A stretch of DNA of 64,000 nucleotides, taken from contig DJEU01000040.1 in NCBI GenBank assembly GCA_002431395.1, positions 34,235 to 98,234 on the forward strand, given 5' to 3'. Position numbers and translations under genes: made by a program. This DNA comes from Lachnoclostridium sp. UBA5890 (GTDB lineage Bacteria > Bacillota > Clostridia > Lachnospirales > Lachnospiraceae). The notes beneath the pieces were generated by a model. The model was given only the letters and a program-made list of their open reading frames with translations, made no database searches and was not told the origin of the DNA. Position 1 is the stretch's first letter; each line of letters opens with the position of its first letter. Of this stretch, positions 1 to 9,101 are shown piece after piece.

Positions 1-1
1 T

Positions 2-1702
2 TATCAGCTCTTTGTTGACATGGACAAAGAAAATGGCGGTCCGGTTCAGATTACGAGTGTAACCACGTTTGGTATTTCGGATTCGTACCGTTTGTATGAT
101 CAGGACAGCTGGCGGGAAGGCGACCAGGATCGTTACGCATGGCTGTTTGACTACAATTGCAAAGCAAAACTTGCGTTTAAGACCGTCTATAATGTTTTTG
201 CAAAAAAAGCCGGTGTAGAAACCGTGGAAGAAACCTACGAGGAACCGGAAAAGACGGATCCAAAGCCGGATAACAAAGAATACTGCCGTGTGGAAGGTGT
301 GGCAAAGACAAAAAATGGAATATTGTTGGCGGATACAATGGTTACGCTGATTAATGAGACAAGCGGTGTGTACAAGGATGTCCAGACAGACAGTGAGGGA
401 AAATTTTCAACGACCATACTGTCGGGAACTTATGACTATATTTATGCTTGTGGCATCGGAGAGTTTAATCCGGTTACTATTACTAAAAATGGAGATGAAG
501 CAACACAGATCGAATTGATTACAAATAGAAACTATTATTGGATGTTTGTCAAAATCTGCCTGCCGGATGGGACGCCAATTGAAAATGAGTTGTTTGAATT
601 ATACTATAATGAAAGCGAAGAATCCTACAACTTGTTTACAGATGACAATGGTATTCTTATGCGCCTTTGTCCGGAAGGTAAGGCGAGGTTATGTATCGAC
701 ACACAGGCAAATAATGAATTTATTAATATTGATATAAGCAAAAATATTGGAACAGAAGAAAATCCAGAAGAGATTAGATTGAATGAGAATCTGTATAAAG
801 TGTCGATACTGCTTGATAATAAAACACTTGGCTTATCACGGAAGGCGGCAAGTGTGAGTTTCGTTGAAAGTGGAGGGGCAGCTCATACTTTCATAGACCA
901 AAGCAATGAGGATGAAAATGTAAAACAATACTATAGATATATTCCGGCAGGAACGTATCGAGTTTATGCGACATGTTACGATTTTGATTCTGAGACTGAC
1001 AAATCAAAACGTTATTTTCTGGGAACGGTAAATATTTCTGAAAATAGTGAATTGGATTATACCAAAGTGAAAGTTCATAAACTGGAGTTTAACTTGGATA
1101 ATGAGGAAGACTATCAGTTGAAATTGAGGGATTGGTGGATTTATCCGAAATATTCGGACTACTATGTGGTTCCAATGAAGGATAGACTGAAAGGGGAGTA
1201 TATTGTTTATGAGCGGGACGAAGAAGGTGAAAAGAAAAAAGTATCTGCCTGCTATATTGTGGATCAGGAACTGGAGATTGAAGAATCTGCACCTGAGACA
1301 GTAGAAGTAGAACTTACACCTATTCCGTATGAATTTCCTCAAATAAAAACAGATAAGCCGGTTAAAACTTCGACGGAAACAATTTATAATACACCATTTG
1401 GCTCATATTACAAATTTGTGCCGGAAACAGATGGAACTTATACCATTTCCTTAGATGCAGGACAATATACGGAGGATATGAAAAGTTTTGCAATGGATTT
1501 GGATATCTGTAATGAAGCAATGGATATCATTGATGAGCAAAGTTATTATTGGGATGCATTGGGAAGTCAGCCGGGGGCAAATGATTTGCGGCTTTCTCTG
1601 AAGGTAGGATTAGAAGCGGGACAGACATATTATATATGGAGTGATTCTCGTGCGGAAAATGAAGCGGATGTTCCAATTACGCTCCAGATTACAAAGGCAT
1701 AA
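2..1702 (+). CDS. Secreted multi-domain beta-sandwich protein, 3' part of gene
   Basis: The reading frame is already open at base 2 and no ribosome site precedes the first ATG at 20, so the gene almost certainly begins before the window. What remains (about 566 residues) has no transmembrane segment. Around residues 95-165 there is a carboxypeptidase-regulatory or transthyretin-like segment (GVAKTKNGILLADTMVTL, then TDSEGKF), followed by a similar one near 180-240 (KICLPDGTPIENELFELYY). The last 100 residues (YYKFVPETDGTYTISLDAG to QTYYIWSD) resemble a pre-peptidase C-terminal beta-sandwich. These folds are typical of surface or secreted proteins with stacked Ig-like domains, so an extracellular role is inferred. 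No catalytic motif was recognised. A strong terminator follows. Confidence 0.7.
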   Translation, partial: YQLFVDMDKENGGPVQITSVTTFGISDSYRLYDQDSWREGDQDRYAWLFDYNCKAKLAFKTVYNVFAKKAGVETVEETYEEPEKTDPKPDNKEYCRVEGVAKTKNGILLADTMVTLINETSGVYKDVQTDSEGKFSTTILSGTYDYIYACGIGEFNPVTITKNGDEATQIELITNRNYYWMFVKICLPDGTPIENELFELYYNESEESYNLFTDDNGILMRLCPEGKARLCIDTQANNEFINIDISKNIGTEENPEEIRLNENLYKVSILLDNKTLGLSRKAASVSFVESGGAAHTFIDQSNEDENVKQYYRYIPAGTYRVYATCYDFDSETDKSKRYFLGTVNISENSELDYTKVKVHKLEFNLDNEEDYQLKLRDWWIYPKYSDYYVVPMKDRLKGEYIVYERDEEGEKKKVSACYIVDQELEIEESAPETVEVELTPIPYEFPQIKTDKPVKTSTETIYNTPFGSYYKFVPETDGTYTISLDAGQYTEDMKSFAMDLDICNEAMDIIDEQSYYWDALGSQPGANDLRLSLKVGLEAGQTYYIWSDSRAENEADVPITLQITKA

Positions 1703-1731
1703 AGACATTGACAAAAGAGACGAAAAAGACT

Positions 1732-1768
1732 AAAATAAAGACGTGCGTTTTGCGTACGTCTTTATTTT
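1732..1768 (+). terminator. Rho-independent terminator after the secreted protein gene
   Basis: A perfect 13-bp stem (AAAATAAAGACGT pairing with ACGTCTTTATTTT) encloses a short loop, and the descending arm ends in T-rich sequence. It separates the upstream gene from alaS. Confidence 0.8.
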
Positions 1769-1802
1769 GATAATTATGTATTGACATAGAAGGAGGACCC
1801 AC

Positions 1803-4442
1803 ATGAAACCATATGGATTGAATGAACTTAGGAAAATGTATCTGGATTTCTTTGAAAGCAAAGGTCATCTTGTGATGAAGAGCTTTTCATTGATTCCGCA
1901 AAACGACAAGAGTCTTCTCTTGATCAATGCCGGTATGGCGCCACTGAAGCCATATTTTACCGGTCAGGAGATTCCGCCGAGACGGCGTGTGACAACCTGT
2001 CAGAAATGTATTCGTACCGGCGATATCGAAAATGTAGGAAAGACTGCTCGTCATGGTACATTTTTTGAAATGCTTGGAAACTTTTCTTTTGGAGATTATT
2101 TTAAACATGAAGCCATTGCCTGGTCTTGGGAATTTTTGACAAAAACTTTGGAGATTCCTGCGGATCGTTTGTATCCGTCTGTTTATCAGGACGACGATGA
2201 GGCGTTTGACATTTGGAATAAAGAAATCGGTGTAGACAAAGACCGTATCTTCCGCTTTGGAAAAGAAGACAATTTCTGGGAGCATGGTGCAGGTCCTTGT
2301 GGTCCTTGTTCGGAAATTTATTATGACCGTGGAGAAAAATACGGCTGTGGCAAACCGGGATGTACGGTAGGCTGTGATTGTGACCGTTATATCGAGATCT
2401 GGAACAACGTATTTACCCAGTTCAATAATGACGGAAATGGCAACTATGAAGAACTTGAAAATAAAAACATTGATACCGGTATGGGATTGGAGCGTCTGGC
2501 TACTGTAATGCAGGATGTGGATTCAATCTTTGACGTAGATACGATCAAAGCCATCCGCGACGAAGTCTGCAAATATGCCAATGTAGAGTACGAGACGGAA
2601 TACAAAAAAGATGTTTCCATCCGTGTGATCACAGACCATATCCGTTCGGTAACATTTATGGTTTCCGATGGTATCATGCCATCTAATGAAGGACGTGGTT
2701 ATGTTCTCCGCCGTCTGCTTCGCCGTGCAGCGCGCCATGGCAGACTGCTTGGTATCAAGGGGGCATTCCTTGCAAAATTGAGTGAGGTTGTAATCCGCGA
2801 GTCCAAGGACGGTTATCCGGAATTGGCAGATAAAAAAGATTATATTTTGAAACTGATCGCTACGGAAGAGGAAAACTTCAATAAGACCATTGATCAGGGA
2901 TTGTCTATTTTAAATGACATGATGGCTGAGATGGAAGCAGAGAAGAAGACGGTTCTTTCCGGCGAAAATACATTTAAGTTATATGATACGTATGGATTCC
3001 CGATTGATCTTACGATTGAAATTCTGGAAGAAAAAGGATTCACCGTGGACGAAGAGGGATTCAAGGAAGCGATGGAAGTACAGCGCCAGAAAGCAAGAGA
3101 CGCCCGCGAAGAGACAAACTACATGGGTGCGGATGTTACGATTTATCAGTCGATCGATGCAGCCATTGAGAGTAAATTTGTCGGATATCATGATCTTACG
3201 CATGATTCTAAAGTAACCGTTTTGACGACGGCAGATGCTTTGGTGGATGAGTTAAAAGAAGGCATGGAAGGAACTATCCTTGTAGAAGAGACACCATTTT
3301 ATGCGACAATGGGTGGACAGGTTGCCGATACCGGTGTGATCCGCACAGCGAATGCAGAATTTGTCGTAGAAGATACGATTAAACTGCAGGGAACCAAGAT
3401 CGGTCATGTCGGTAAGATGACAAAAGGCAGCATCAAAGTAGGAGAAACCGTTACTCTTGCGGTAGATGAGGCTCGCAGAAATCTTATTGCCAACAACCAT
3501 AGTGCAACTCACTTGATGCAGAAAGCCCTTCGTATGGTGCTTGGAAATCATGTAGAGCAGGCAGGATCTTTGGTAGATCCGGATAAACTCCGTTTTGACT
3601 TTACCCATTTCTCTCCGATGACACCGGAGGAAATTGCAAAGGTGGAAGAAATTGTAAATCAGGAAATCCAGAATGGCCTGGATGTCGTAACCAATGAAAT
3701 GACACTTGATGAGGCAAAGAAGACCGGTGCCATGGCTCTTTTCGGAGAAAAATACGGCGATACGGTCCGTGTTGTTCAGATGGGAGATTTTAGTTCCGAA
3801 CTTTGTGGTGGTACACATGTGAAGAATACAAGTAATATTTCTGCCTTTAAGATTGTTTCAGAAAGTGGTGTGGCCGCTGGTGTGCGCCGTATTGAGGCGC
3901 TTACCGGAGCAGGGCTTATCGCTCACTTCAATCAGGTAGAAGAGACGTTGAAAGAAGCAGCAGCGCTGCTGAAAGCCAGTCCGGCAGATGTAGCAAAACG
4001 AATTACTGCATTGCAGGAAGAAGTGAAAACACTTTCCAAAGAAAATGATAAATTGAAAGCGAAGATTGCGAAAGCTGCAGCGGGGGATGTGACAAGCGAA
4101 GCAGAAGATGTAAATGGCATCAAAGTTCTTGTGAAAGCATTGTCCGGTGTAGATATGAATGGAATGCGCGATCTTGGTGACGAAGCAAAACAGAAACTCG
4201 GCGAAGCCGTAATCCTGTATGCGACGGAAAATGATGGCAAGGTAAACCTGATGGCGACAGCCACAGAAGGTGCGATCAAGAAAGGGGCACATGCCGGCAA
4301 TCTGATCAAAGAAGTGGCATCCCTTGTCGGTGGTGGCGGCGGTGGTCGTCCAAACATGGCTCAGGCAGGTGGAAAGAACCCAGCGGGTATCCCGGATGCT
4401 TTGAAAAAGGCAAAAGAAGTAATTATTTCGCAGATTGGATGA
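1803..4442 (+). CDS. alaS: Alanyl-tRNA synthetase
   Basis: Charges tRNA-Ala with alanine in the cytoplasm and edits mischarged serine and glycine. The 879-residue length is normal for bacterial AlaRS. The class II core is visible at the N terminus, including GNFSFGDYFKHEA near residue 90. The editing domain shows the zinc-binding pattern HSATH near residue 566 and CGGTH near 666. The C-terminal DHHA1 region ends with the glycine-rich GGGGGRPNMAQAGG near 842. The ATG follows AGGAGG by about 7 bases, which fixes the start. It stands alone between terminators and promoters; no T-box leader fits in the 100-base upstream gap. Confidence 0.98.
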   Translation: MKPYGLNELRKMYLDFFESKGHLVMKSFSLIPQNDKSLLLINAGMAPLKPYFTGQEIPPRRRVTTCQKCIRTGDIENVGKTARHGTFFEMLGNFSFGDYFKHEAIAWSWEFLTKTLEIPADRLYPSVYQDDDEAFDIWNKEIGVDKDRIFRFGKEDNFWEHGAGPCGPCSEIYYDRGEKYGCGKPGCTVGCDCDRYIEIWNNVFTQFNNDGNGNYEELENKNIDTGMGLERLATVMQDVDSIFDVDTIKAIRDEVCKYANVEYETEYKKDVSIRVITDHIRSVTFMVSDGIMPSNEGRGYVLRRLLRRAARHGRLLGIKGAFLAKLSEVVIRESKDGYPELADKKDYILKLIATEEENFNKTIDQGLSILNDMMAEMEAEKKTVLSGENTFKLYDTYGFPIDLTIEILEEKGFTVDEEGFKEAMEVQRQKARDAREETNYMGADVTIYQSIDAAIESKFVGYHDLTHDSKVTVLTTADALVDELKEGMEGTILVEETPFYATMGGQVADTGVIRTANAEFVVEDTIKLQGTKIGHVGKMTKGSIKVGETVTLAVDEARRNLIANNHSATHLMQKALRMVLGNHVEQAGSLVDPDKLRFDFTHFSPMTPEEIAKVEEIVNQEIQNGLDVVTNEMTLDEAKKTGAMALFGEKYGDTVRVVQMGDFSSELCGGTHVKNTSNISAFKIVSESGVAAGVRRIEALTGAGLIAHFNQVEETLKEAAALLKASPADVAKRITALQEEVKTLSKENDKLKAKIAKAAAGDVTSEAEDVNGIKVLVKALSGVDMNGMRDLGDEAKQKLGEAVILYATENDGKVNLMATATEGAIKKGAHAGNLIKEVASLVGGGGGGRPNMAQAGGKNPAGIPDALKKAKEVIISQIG

Positions 4443-4460
4443 AAAAATCGCCAAAAGTAG

Positions 4461-4488
4461 TTGACGTTTTCCAAATTTGTGTTATAAT
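4461..4488 (+). promoter_or_regulatory. Sigma-A promoter for rpsU
   Basis: TTGACG (4461-4466) and a perfect TATAAT (4483-4488) are separated by 16 bases and lie about 80 bases upstream of rpsU. Confidence 0.8.
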
Positions 4489-4566
4489 ATGTGTTAGTGC
4501 GAAAAAATACCCAAACAGTTGTATTTTGCACAATCTTACAACTGGAGGGAGGTTAGGTGTGATACT

Positions 4567-4743
4567 ATGTCAAATGTAATCGTTAAAGAAAACGAATCAT
4601 TGGATAGCGCATTGCGTCGTTTCAAGAGAAACTGTGCAAAAGCAGGAATCCAGCAGGAAATTCGTAAGAGAGAGCATTATGAGAAACCAAGCGTAAGACG
4701 TAAGAAAAAGTCTGAAGCTGCTCGTAAAAGAAAATTTAAATAA
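4567..4743 (+). CDS. rpsU: 30S ribosomal protein S21
   Basis: Small basic ribosomal protein of 58 residues, a component of the 30S subunit. The sequence from MSNVIVKENESLDSALRRF to the basic tail RRKKKSEAARKRKFK matches the S21 family over its whole length. The frame extends upstream to 4519, but the conserved N terminus, the family length and GGAGGGAGG at 4544-4552 place the start at 4567. It has its own promoter and terminator, so it is probably a monocistronic transcript. Confidence 0.97.
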   Translation: MSNVIVKENESLDSALRRFKRNCAKAGIQQEIRKREHYEKPSVRRKKKSEAARKRKFK

Positions 4744-4754
4744 TTGCACATATG

Positions 4755-4790
4755 AAGGAGGTTGTTCGATAAGTCGGACACCTCCTTTTT
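4755..4790 (+). terminator. Rho-independent terminator after rpsU
   Basis: AAGGAGG pairs with CCTCCTT, extended inward by TGTTCGA/TCGGACA with one bulged T, and is followed by a run of T. Confidence 0.85.
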
Positions 4791-4842
4791 CCGTGCAACT
4801 AGAGGATACACAAACAAGATCGTACATTTCCCCCCCCCCGGT

Positions 4843-4869
4843 CACATAACACCGTGCCTTGCATATAAT
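4843..4869 (+). promoter_or_regulatory. Possible sigma-E (sporulation) promoter for yqfC-yqfD
   Basis: CACATA (4843-4848) and CATATAAT (4862-4869) are 13 bases apart, close to the sigma-E pattern of ATA then CATA...T. This fits the known mother-cell regulation of yqfC and yqfD in Bacillus. A tract of ten C residues (4830-4839) abuts its upstream side. Assignment rests on pattern match only. Confidence 0.4.
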
Positions 4870-4900
4870 ATACCAAGCGGCTTTTGTGAGAGGGTGTCAC

Positions 4901-5155
4901 ATGAATCCGATTTCAGAAAAACTGGGGCTTCAACCCGATATTCTAGAGGGAGCGACCATTGTAAAAATGTTTGGAACGGAATATGCTATTATTGAAAATT
5001 ACAAATCCTTGATCGAATACACAGAATGCCTTGTGAAAGTGCAGGGAAAGCACATGCGTGTGGTGATTGAGGGGGAAAAACTGGGGATTGAGTCATTTCA
5101 GCCGGATGAATGCCGCGTGTGTGGGAAAATAGAAAAAATATATTTTGCGAGTTAG
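4901..5155 (+). CDS. yqfC: Sporulation protein YqfC
   Basis: An 84-residue member of the YqfC/YabP family, needed with YqfD during sporulation in the mother cell. The core YAIIENYKSLIEYTECLVKV followed by VIEGEKLGIESFQPDECRV is the family signature of a short beta-rich domain. The frame extends upstream to 4859, but the ATG at 4901, preceded by GAGAGGG, gives the usual family length. The gene ends inside the ribosome site of yqfD, so the two are translationally close. A CRVCG element near the C terminus is slightly unusual for the family. Confidence 0.85.
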   Translation: MNPISEKLGLQPDILEGATIVKMFGTEYAIIENYKSLIEYTECLVKVQGKHMRVVIEGEKLGIESFQPDECRVCGKIEKIYFAS

Positions 5156-5165
5156 GAGGACCGGA

Positions 5166-6398
5166 ATGCGGTGGATCATGGGATACATAGAGTGTCAGGT
5201 GTCGGAAGGACATTTGGAACGATTTATGAATTTGTGCAGACATCATGAAATTGAACTGTGGAATGTGAAAGAAAGGGAAAAGCAGGCTGTCTTTTTTATG
5301 TATGCGGCAGAATATCCGAAATTGCAGCCACTTGCCCGAAAAACAAAGACGGTTCCGCATATTCGGAAAAAATGTGGGTTTCCTTTTTGGTGCCTAAAAG
5401 CCAGACGCGATTGGACCTTTACGTGGGGAATCGGTCTTTTTTTCGCGGCTTTGTACATCCTTTCCCTTTTTGTATGGGACATTCAATTCCGCGGACAGCA
5501 GACCTATACAAAAGAAGGTTTGGGGGCGGAGATTGAAGAAATGGGAGTGTACCGTGGGATGACAAGAAAACATCTGCAGTGTGATAAGATCGAACAAAAT
5601 CTAAGGCTTCTGCATCCGGATCTAAGCTGGGTTTCCGCGGAAGAAAAGGGATGTGTGCTCCAGATTCAGGTAAAAGAGGGAAAAATGCGGGAAGAAGAAA
5701 AAGAAACCGAGCAGGCATCTAGTCTGACGGCACCTTGCGGTGGGAGAATTGAGGCAATTGTGACAAGAAGAGGCACTCCGTTGTGCAAAAAAGGAGATGT
5801 CGTGAAAAAGGGACAGGTTCTGATACAGGGAAGTTATGACATTGTGGGAGATGATGAGCAGGTCATCCGAAAGCAGGGAGTGGCTGCCGATGGAGAAATC
5901 CGGCTGCTGCATACCGTCAAATGGGAAGAAGAACTGCCAAAAGAATACATAGACAAACAAATGACCGGGAAAAAACGGAATATTTACACCTTTCAATACA
6001 ATGATTCACGAATTTCCTTAAAAAATCCATTAAAATGGTTTGATAATTCAGGCAACTATGATATAATGAATTATGTATGTTTTGAAGAGCGGTTTATTCC
6101 GCTTCAAATTAATGTTAAGATTATCCGGCGGCAGTTTCTGGATTATACAAAAGTGAAAAAGCGGTATACCAAAGAGCAGGCGGCCGGTATATTTAGGAAA
6201 CATCTTGCGACGAAGATGGAGCAAATGCAGAATGAGGGGTATGAAATTTTAGAACATACGGAAAATATAATTCAGGAAGAAAATAAATACAAAATCACTG
6301 GTGTAATTCGCACCTGCATAGAAACGATGAATAAAAAGGAAGTGCAGCCGGAAGAACTTGAGGCGGCACCGGGAAAGGAAGAGACAGATGGCACGTGA
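5166..6398 (+). CDS. yqfD: Sporulation protein YqfD (SpoIV-type membrane protein)
   Basis: A 410-residue membrane-anchored sporulation protein that works with YqfC. The N terminus (GYIECQVSEGHLERFMNLC) is the conserved YqfD start. One transmembrane segment lies at about residues 88-106 (TWGIGLFFAALYILSLFVW), followed by a large extracytoplasmic domain with a biotin/lipoyl-like stretch (PLCKKGDVVKKGQVLIQG). AGGAGG at 5154-5159 supports the ATG at 5166 rather than the in-frame ATG at 5145. The 3' end overlaps phoH by 11 bases, indicating one operon with phoH and ybeY. Confidence 0.9.
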   Translation: MRWIMGYIECQVSEGHLERFMNLCRHHEIELWNVKEREKQAVFFMYAAEYPKLQPLARKTKTVPHIRKKCGFPFWCLKARRDWTFTWGIGLFFAALYILSLFVWDIQFRGQQTYTKEGLGAEIEEMGVYRGMTRKHLQCDKIEQNLRLLHPDLSWVSAEEKGCVLQIQVKEGKMREEEKETEQASSLTAPCGGRIEAIVTRRGTPLCKKGDVVKKGQVLIQGSYDIVGDDEQVIRKQGVAADGEIRLLHTVKWEEELPKEYIDKQMTGKKRNIYTFQYNDSRISLKNPLKWFDNSGNYDIMNYVCFEERFIPLQINVKIIRRQFLDYTKVKKRYTKEQAAGIFRKHLATKMEQMQNEGYEILEHTENIIQEENKYKITGVIRTCIETMNKKEVQPEELEAAPGKEETDGT

Positions 6399-7386
6399 AC
6401 AGATCCTGATGGACATTCCGGCAGAATATGAAAATAATATTTTTGGCGGATTGGATGTACATTTGAAAAAAATAGAAAGAAATCTTGGCGTCGAGGTGAT
6501 CGTCCGTGATGGTTCCGTCAAAGTAGAGGGAGAAAGCGGAAATGTCGCAGAAGCCAGACGTGTATTTACCGAACTTTTGGAATTGGCAAAGCGTGGAAAT
6601 ACGATTACGGAGCAAAATGTCAATTATTTATTGGCATTGTCCAAAGAAAAATCCCCGGTATCTTTGGCAGAAATTGACAATGACTTGATTGCCTTTACAA
6701 TTCAGGGGAAACCGGTAAAACCAAAAACGCTTGGCCAGAAAAAATATGTGGATGCTATCCGCGAGAAAATGATGGTATTTGGTGTCGGACCGGCGGGAAC
6801 CGGAAAAACCTATCTGGCGATGGCAATGGCGATACAGGCATTTAAGCAGGATGAAGTGGGAAAGATCATTTTGACCAGACCGGCGATCGAAGCCGGAGAA
6901 AATTTGGGCTTTCTTCCGGGAGACCTGCAGAGCAAGATTGATCCGTATCTGCGGCCATTGTATGATGCATTATACCAGATCATGGGGGCAGACAGCTTCA
7001 TTAAGAATTCCGAAAAGGGATTGATCGAGGTTGCACCGCTTGCTTATATGCGTGGGCGGACGTTGGATAATGCTTTTATTATACTGGATGAGGCACAGAA
7101 TACGACGCCGGCGCAGATGAAAATGTTTTTGACAAGAATTGGGTTTGGCTCCAAAGTGGTGATCACCGGAGACCTTTCCCAGAAAGATCTTCCGTTTTCA
7201 ACCCAGTCCGGGTTGGAACAGGCATTAAAGGTATTGAAAGATGTGGACGAGATCGGCGTGTCGTATCTTACCAACAAAGACGTAGTAAGGCATCCACTCG
7301 TGCAAAAAATTGTACATGCCTATGAAAAATTTGAGGCAAGAGAGCAGTACCGCGAAAAACGAAAAAACGAGCACAAAAGAAAGTGA
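6388..7386 (+). CDS. phoH: PhoH family ATPase
   Basis: Cytoplasmic PhoH-like NTPase of 332 residues, a family linked to RNA metabolism and usually next to ybeY. The N-terminal 100 residues look like a KH-type nucleic-acid-binding segment (GVEVIVRDGSVKVEGESG). Walker A is GPAGTGKT at about residues 134-141. Walker B is IILDEAQNT near 230, followed by VVITGDLSQKDLP. The ATG at 6388 with GGAAAGGAAGAG upstream is chosen over the in-frame ATG at 6358, which would overlap yqfD by 41 bases. The gene overlaps the stop of yqfD and abuts ybeY. Confidence 0.93.
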   Translation: MAREQILMDIPAEYENNIFGGLDVHLKKIERNLGVEVIVRDGSVKVEGESGNVAEARRVFTELLELAKRGNTITEQNVNYLLALSKEKSPVSLAEIDNDLIAFTIQGKPVKPKTLGQKKYVDAIREKMMVFGVGPAGTGKTYLAMAMAIQAFKQDEVGKIILTRPAIEAGENLGFLPGDLQSKIDPYLRPLYDALYQIMGADSFIKNSEKGLIEVAPLAYMRGRTLDNAFIILDEAQNTTPAQMKMFLTRIGFGSKVVITGDLSQKDLPFSTQSGLEQALKVLKDVDEIGVSYLTNKDVVRHPLVQKIVHAYEKFEAREQYREKRKNEHKRK

Positions 7387-7394
7387 GAAAGTCG

Positions 7395-7901
7395 ATGACA
7401 GTATATTTTGAAAATGAAACAGACAAAGAATTTCCGTTTGATCCGGAAGAACAGGCCAAAAAAGTGATTTCCTTTGTGTGTGATCATGAAAATTGTCCGT
7501 ACGAGACAGAAGTCAGTGTGACGATGGTGGAAAAAGAAACCATTCGTGAGATTAATGCGGAACACCGGCAGGTCGACCGTGTGACAGACGTTCTCAGTTT
7601 TCCGATGATGGAATACGATACACCGGGAAGTTTTGAGGGACAGGCTTTTGAAAACAGCATGACAATTTCTCCGGAAAGTGACGAATTGGTGCTTGGGGAC
7701 ATCGTTTTGTGTTCGGATGTGATCGCAGAACAGGCGGAAGAATACGGACATTCGGAATTGCGCGAATATAGTTTTCTGATTGTACACAGTATGCTGCATT
7801 TGTTTGGCTACGATCATATGGAAGAGGAAGAACGTGAGCAGATGGAAGCTAAGCAGCGGGAGATTATGGAGCAGATGGGAATCCTGCGGGAAAGCAATTA
7901 A
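7395..7901 (+). CDS. ybeY: Endoribonuclease YbeY (rRNA maturation factor)
   Basis: Zinc-dependent single-strand endoribonuclease involved in 16S rRNA 3'-end maturation and ribosome quality control. The hallmark HSMLHLFGYDH gives the three metal-binding histidines at about 131, 135 and 141. DRVTDVLSFPM upstream is also conserved. The ATG at 7395 (MTVYFENETD) matches the usual N terminus. An in-frame GTG at 7383 overlaps the phoH stop and is an alternative giving 172 residues; neither has a good ribosome site, so coupling to phoH translation is likely. Residues 70-100 hold a loop insertion (GSFEGQAFENSM) common in Clostridia. Confidence 0.93.
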   Translation: MTVYFENETDKEFPFDPEEQAKKVISFVCDHENCPYETEVSVTMVEKETIREINAEHRQVDRVTDVLSFPMMEYDTPGSFEGQAFENSMTISPESDELVLGDIVLCSDVIAEQAEEYGHSELREYSFLIVHSMLHLFGYDHMEEEEREQMEAKQREIMEQMGILRESN

Positions 7902-7939
7902 ATTACCTGTTTACATAAAAGAAAGGAAAGGGTAGAACA

Positions 7940-9058
7940 ATGAAAAATAAAAAGAAAGTAATACGGATCAGTTGTATTTGTGCTGTCGTTGTAATCGCAG
8001 TGGCTGCCGGAGCGGCAGTTCTTATGAATCGTTCCGGAAAAGTGGCAGAGGAACAAAAAGCGCCGGAGACAACACAGGCACCCGTAGTAACAGCGACACC
8101 GGAACCAACAAAGGATCCGCATGAGGGCATGGTGCAGAGTAATCTGACCGGAGAATATATTACGGAAAAAGTAGCAGAAAAACGACCATATGCGGTTATT
8201 ATCAACAATATTGAGTATGCCAATGCCAATCAGCAGGGAACTTCACAGATCGATGTGCTGTATGAAGCCCTTGCAGAGGGGGGAATTACGAGAATGCTCG
8301 GTGTGATCCAGGATGTGGACAAGATCAAGAAACTGGGATCGGTACGAAGCGCCAGACATTATTTTGTCAGTTTTGCCAGTGAATGGGATGCCATATTCTG
8401 CCATTTTGGACAGACAAAATATGCAATTTCCAAGATGGAAGAACTGGGGATCAACAATTTAAGTGGTTTATCAGCGGTCGGACCGGTTGTTTACGCCAGA
8501 GATTATTCCTATAAAGCACCGCATAATGTGTTTACTACTGGCAAAAAAATGAAAAAAGGAGCCAAAAAACTTGGTTACCGAACGAAGGTAAAGTCGGACA
8601 ATGTGGCAGAGCATTTTACGTTCTATGAGGAAGATACCGATCTCGATTCCACCGACGATACGACGTATATTAAACTGCCATTTTCCAATTACTCGACGTG
8701 TTATCTCAAATACGATACAAAGAGTAAGACGTATAAAAAATATGAATACGGCAAGAAACATAAAGACCACAAAAATAACAAACAGCTTGCGTTTAAAAAT
8801 GTTATCGTGCAGCTGGTAAAAGAGAAAAACATTGATAAAAACGGATATCAGCATCTTTTCCTGCATAAGAGAAAAGGAGAAGGATACTATCTTACCAATG
8901 GAAAACGTGTGAAGATCACGTGGCGTAAGAGTGAAGCAGATCATAAGATGACATATTATGATGAGTCAGGAAATGTACTTACGATCAATCCGGGAAAAAC
9001 ATACATTGCGGCCTATCCGACAAGCAGAAAAAAATTGATTTCATTTAAAGAAAAGTAA
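7940..9058 (+). CDS. DUF3048 (YerB-like) membrane-anchored protein
   Basis: A 372-residue exported protein of the DUF3048/YerB family, whose biochemical role is unknown. Residues 7-28 form one N-terminal hydrophobic segment. A Thr/Pro-rich linker (TTQAPVVTATPEPTKDP) follows, then the DUF3048 domain with its conserved beginning RPYAVIINNIEYANANQQG and GSVRSARHYFVSFASEWDA. The C-terminal half is Lys- and Tyr-rich and ends in the second domain (ITWRKSEADHKMTYYDESG). The ribosome site GGAAAGGG lies just upstream. It sits 38 bases after ybeY and 43 before the flippase gene, so it may be cotranscribed. No classical lipobox cysteine is seen, so I expect a membrane anchor rather than a lipoprotein. 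Confidence 0.85.
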   Translation: MKNKKKVIRISCICAVVVIAVAAGAAVLMNRSGKVAEEQKAPETTQAPVVTATPEPTKDPHEGMVQSNLTGEYITEKVAEKRPYAVIINNIEYANANQQGTSQIDVLYEALAEGGITRMLGVIQDVDKIKKLGSVRSARHYFVSFASEWDAIFCHFGQTKYAISKMEELGINNLSGLSAVGPVVYARDYSYKAPHNVFTTGKKMKKGAKKLGYRTKVKSDNVAEHFTFYEEDTDLDSTDDTTYIKLPFSNYSTCYLKYDTKSKTYKKYEYGKKHKDHKNNKQLAFKNVIVQLVKEKNIDKNGYQHLFLHKRKGEGYYLTNGKRVKITWRKSEADHKMTYYDESGNVLTINPGKTYIAAYPTSRKKLISFKEK

Positions 9059-9101
9059 CCGGTTATGACAGACAAAAATGGAAAAGTAGAAAGGAATCAG
9101 T

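Noticed and set aside
3252..4454. Minus-strand frames opposite alaS
   Set aside because: They are shadows of the highly conserved alaS coding sequence and contain no motifs or ribosome sites.
4762..4995. Plus-strand frame running from the rpsU terminator through the C tract
   Set aside because: It begins inside the terminator hairpin and overlaps yqfC in another frame; no homology recognised.
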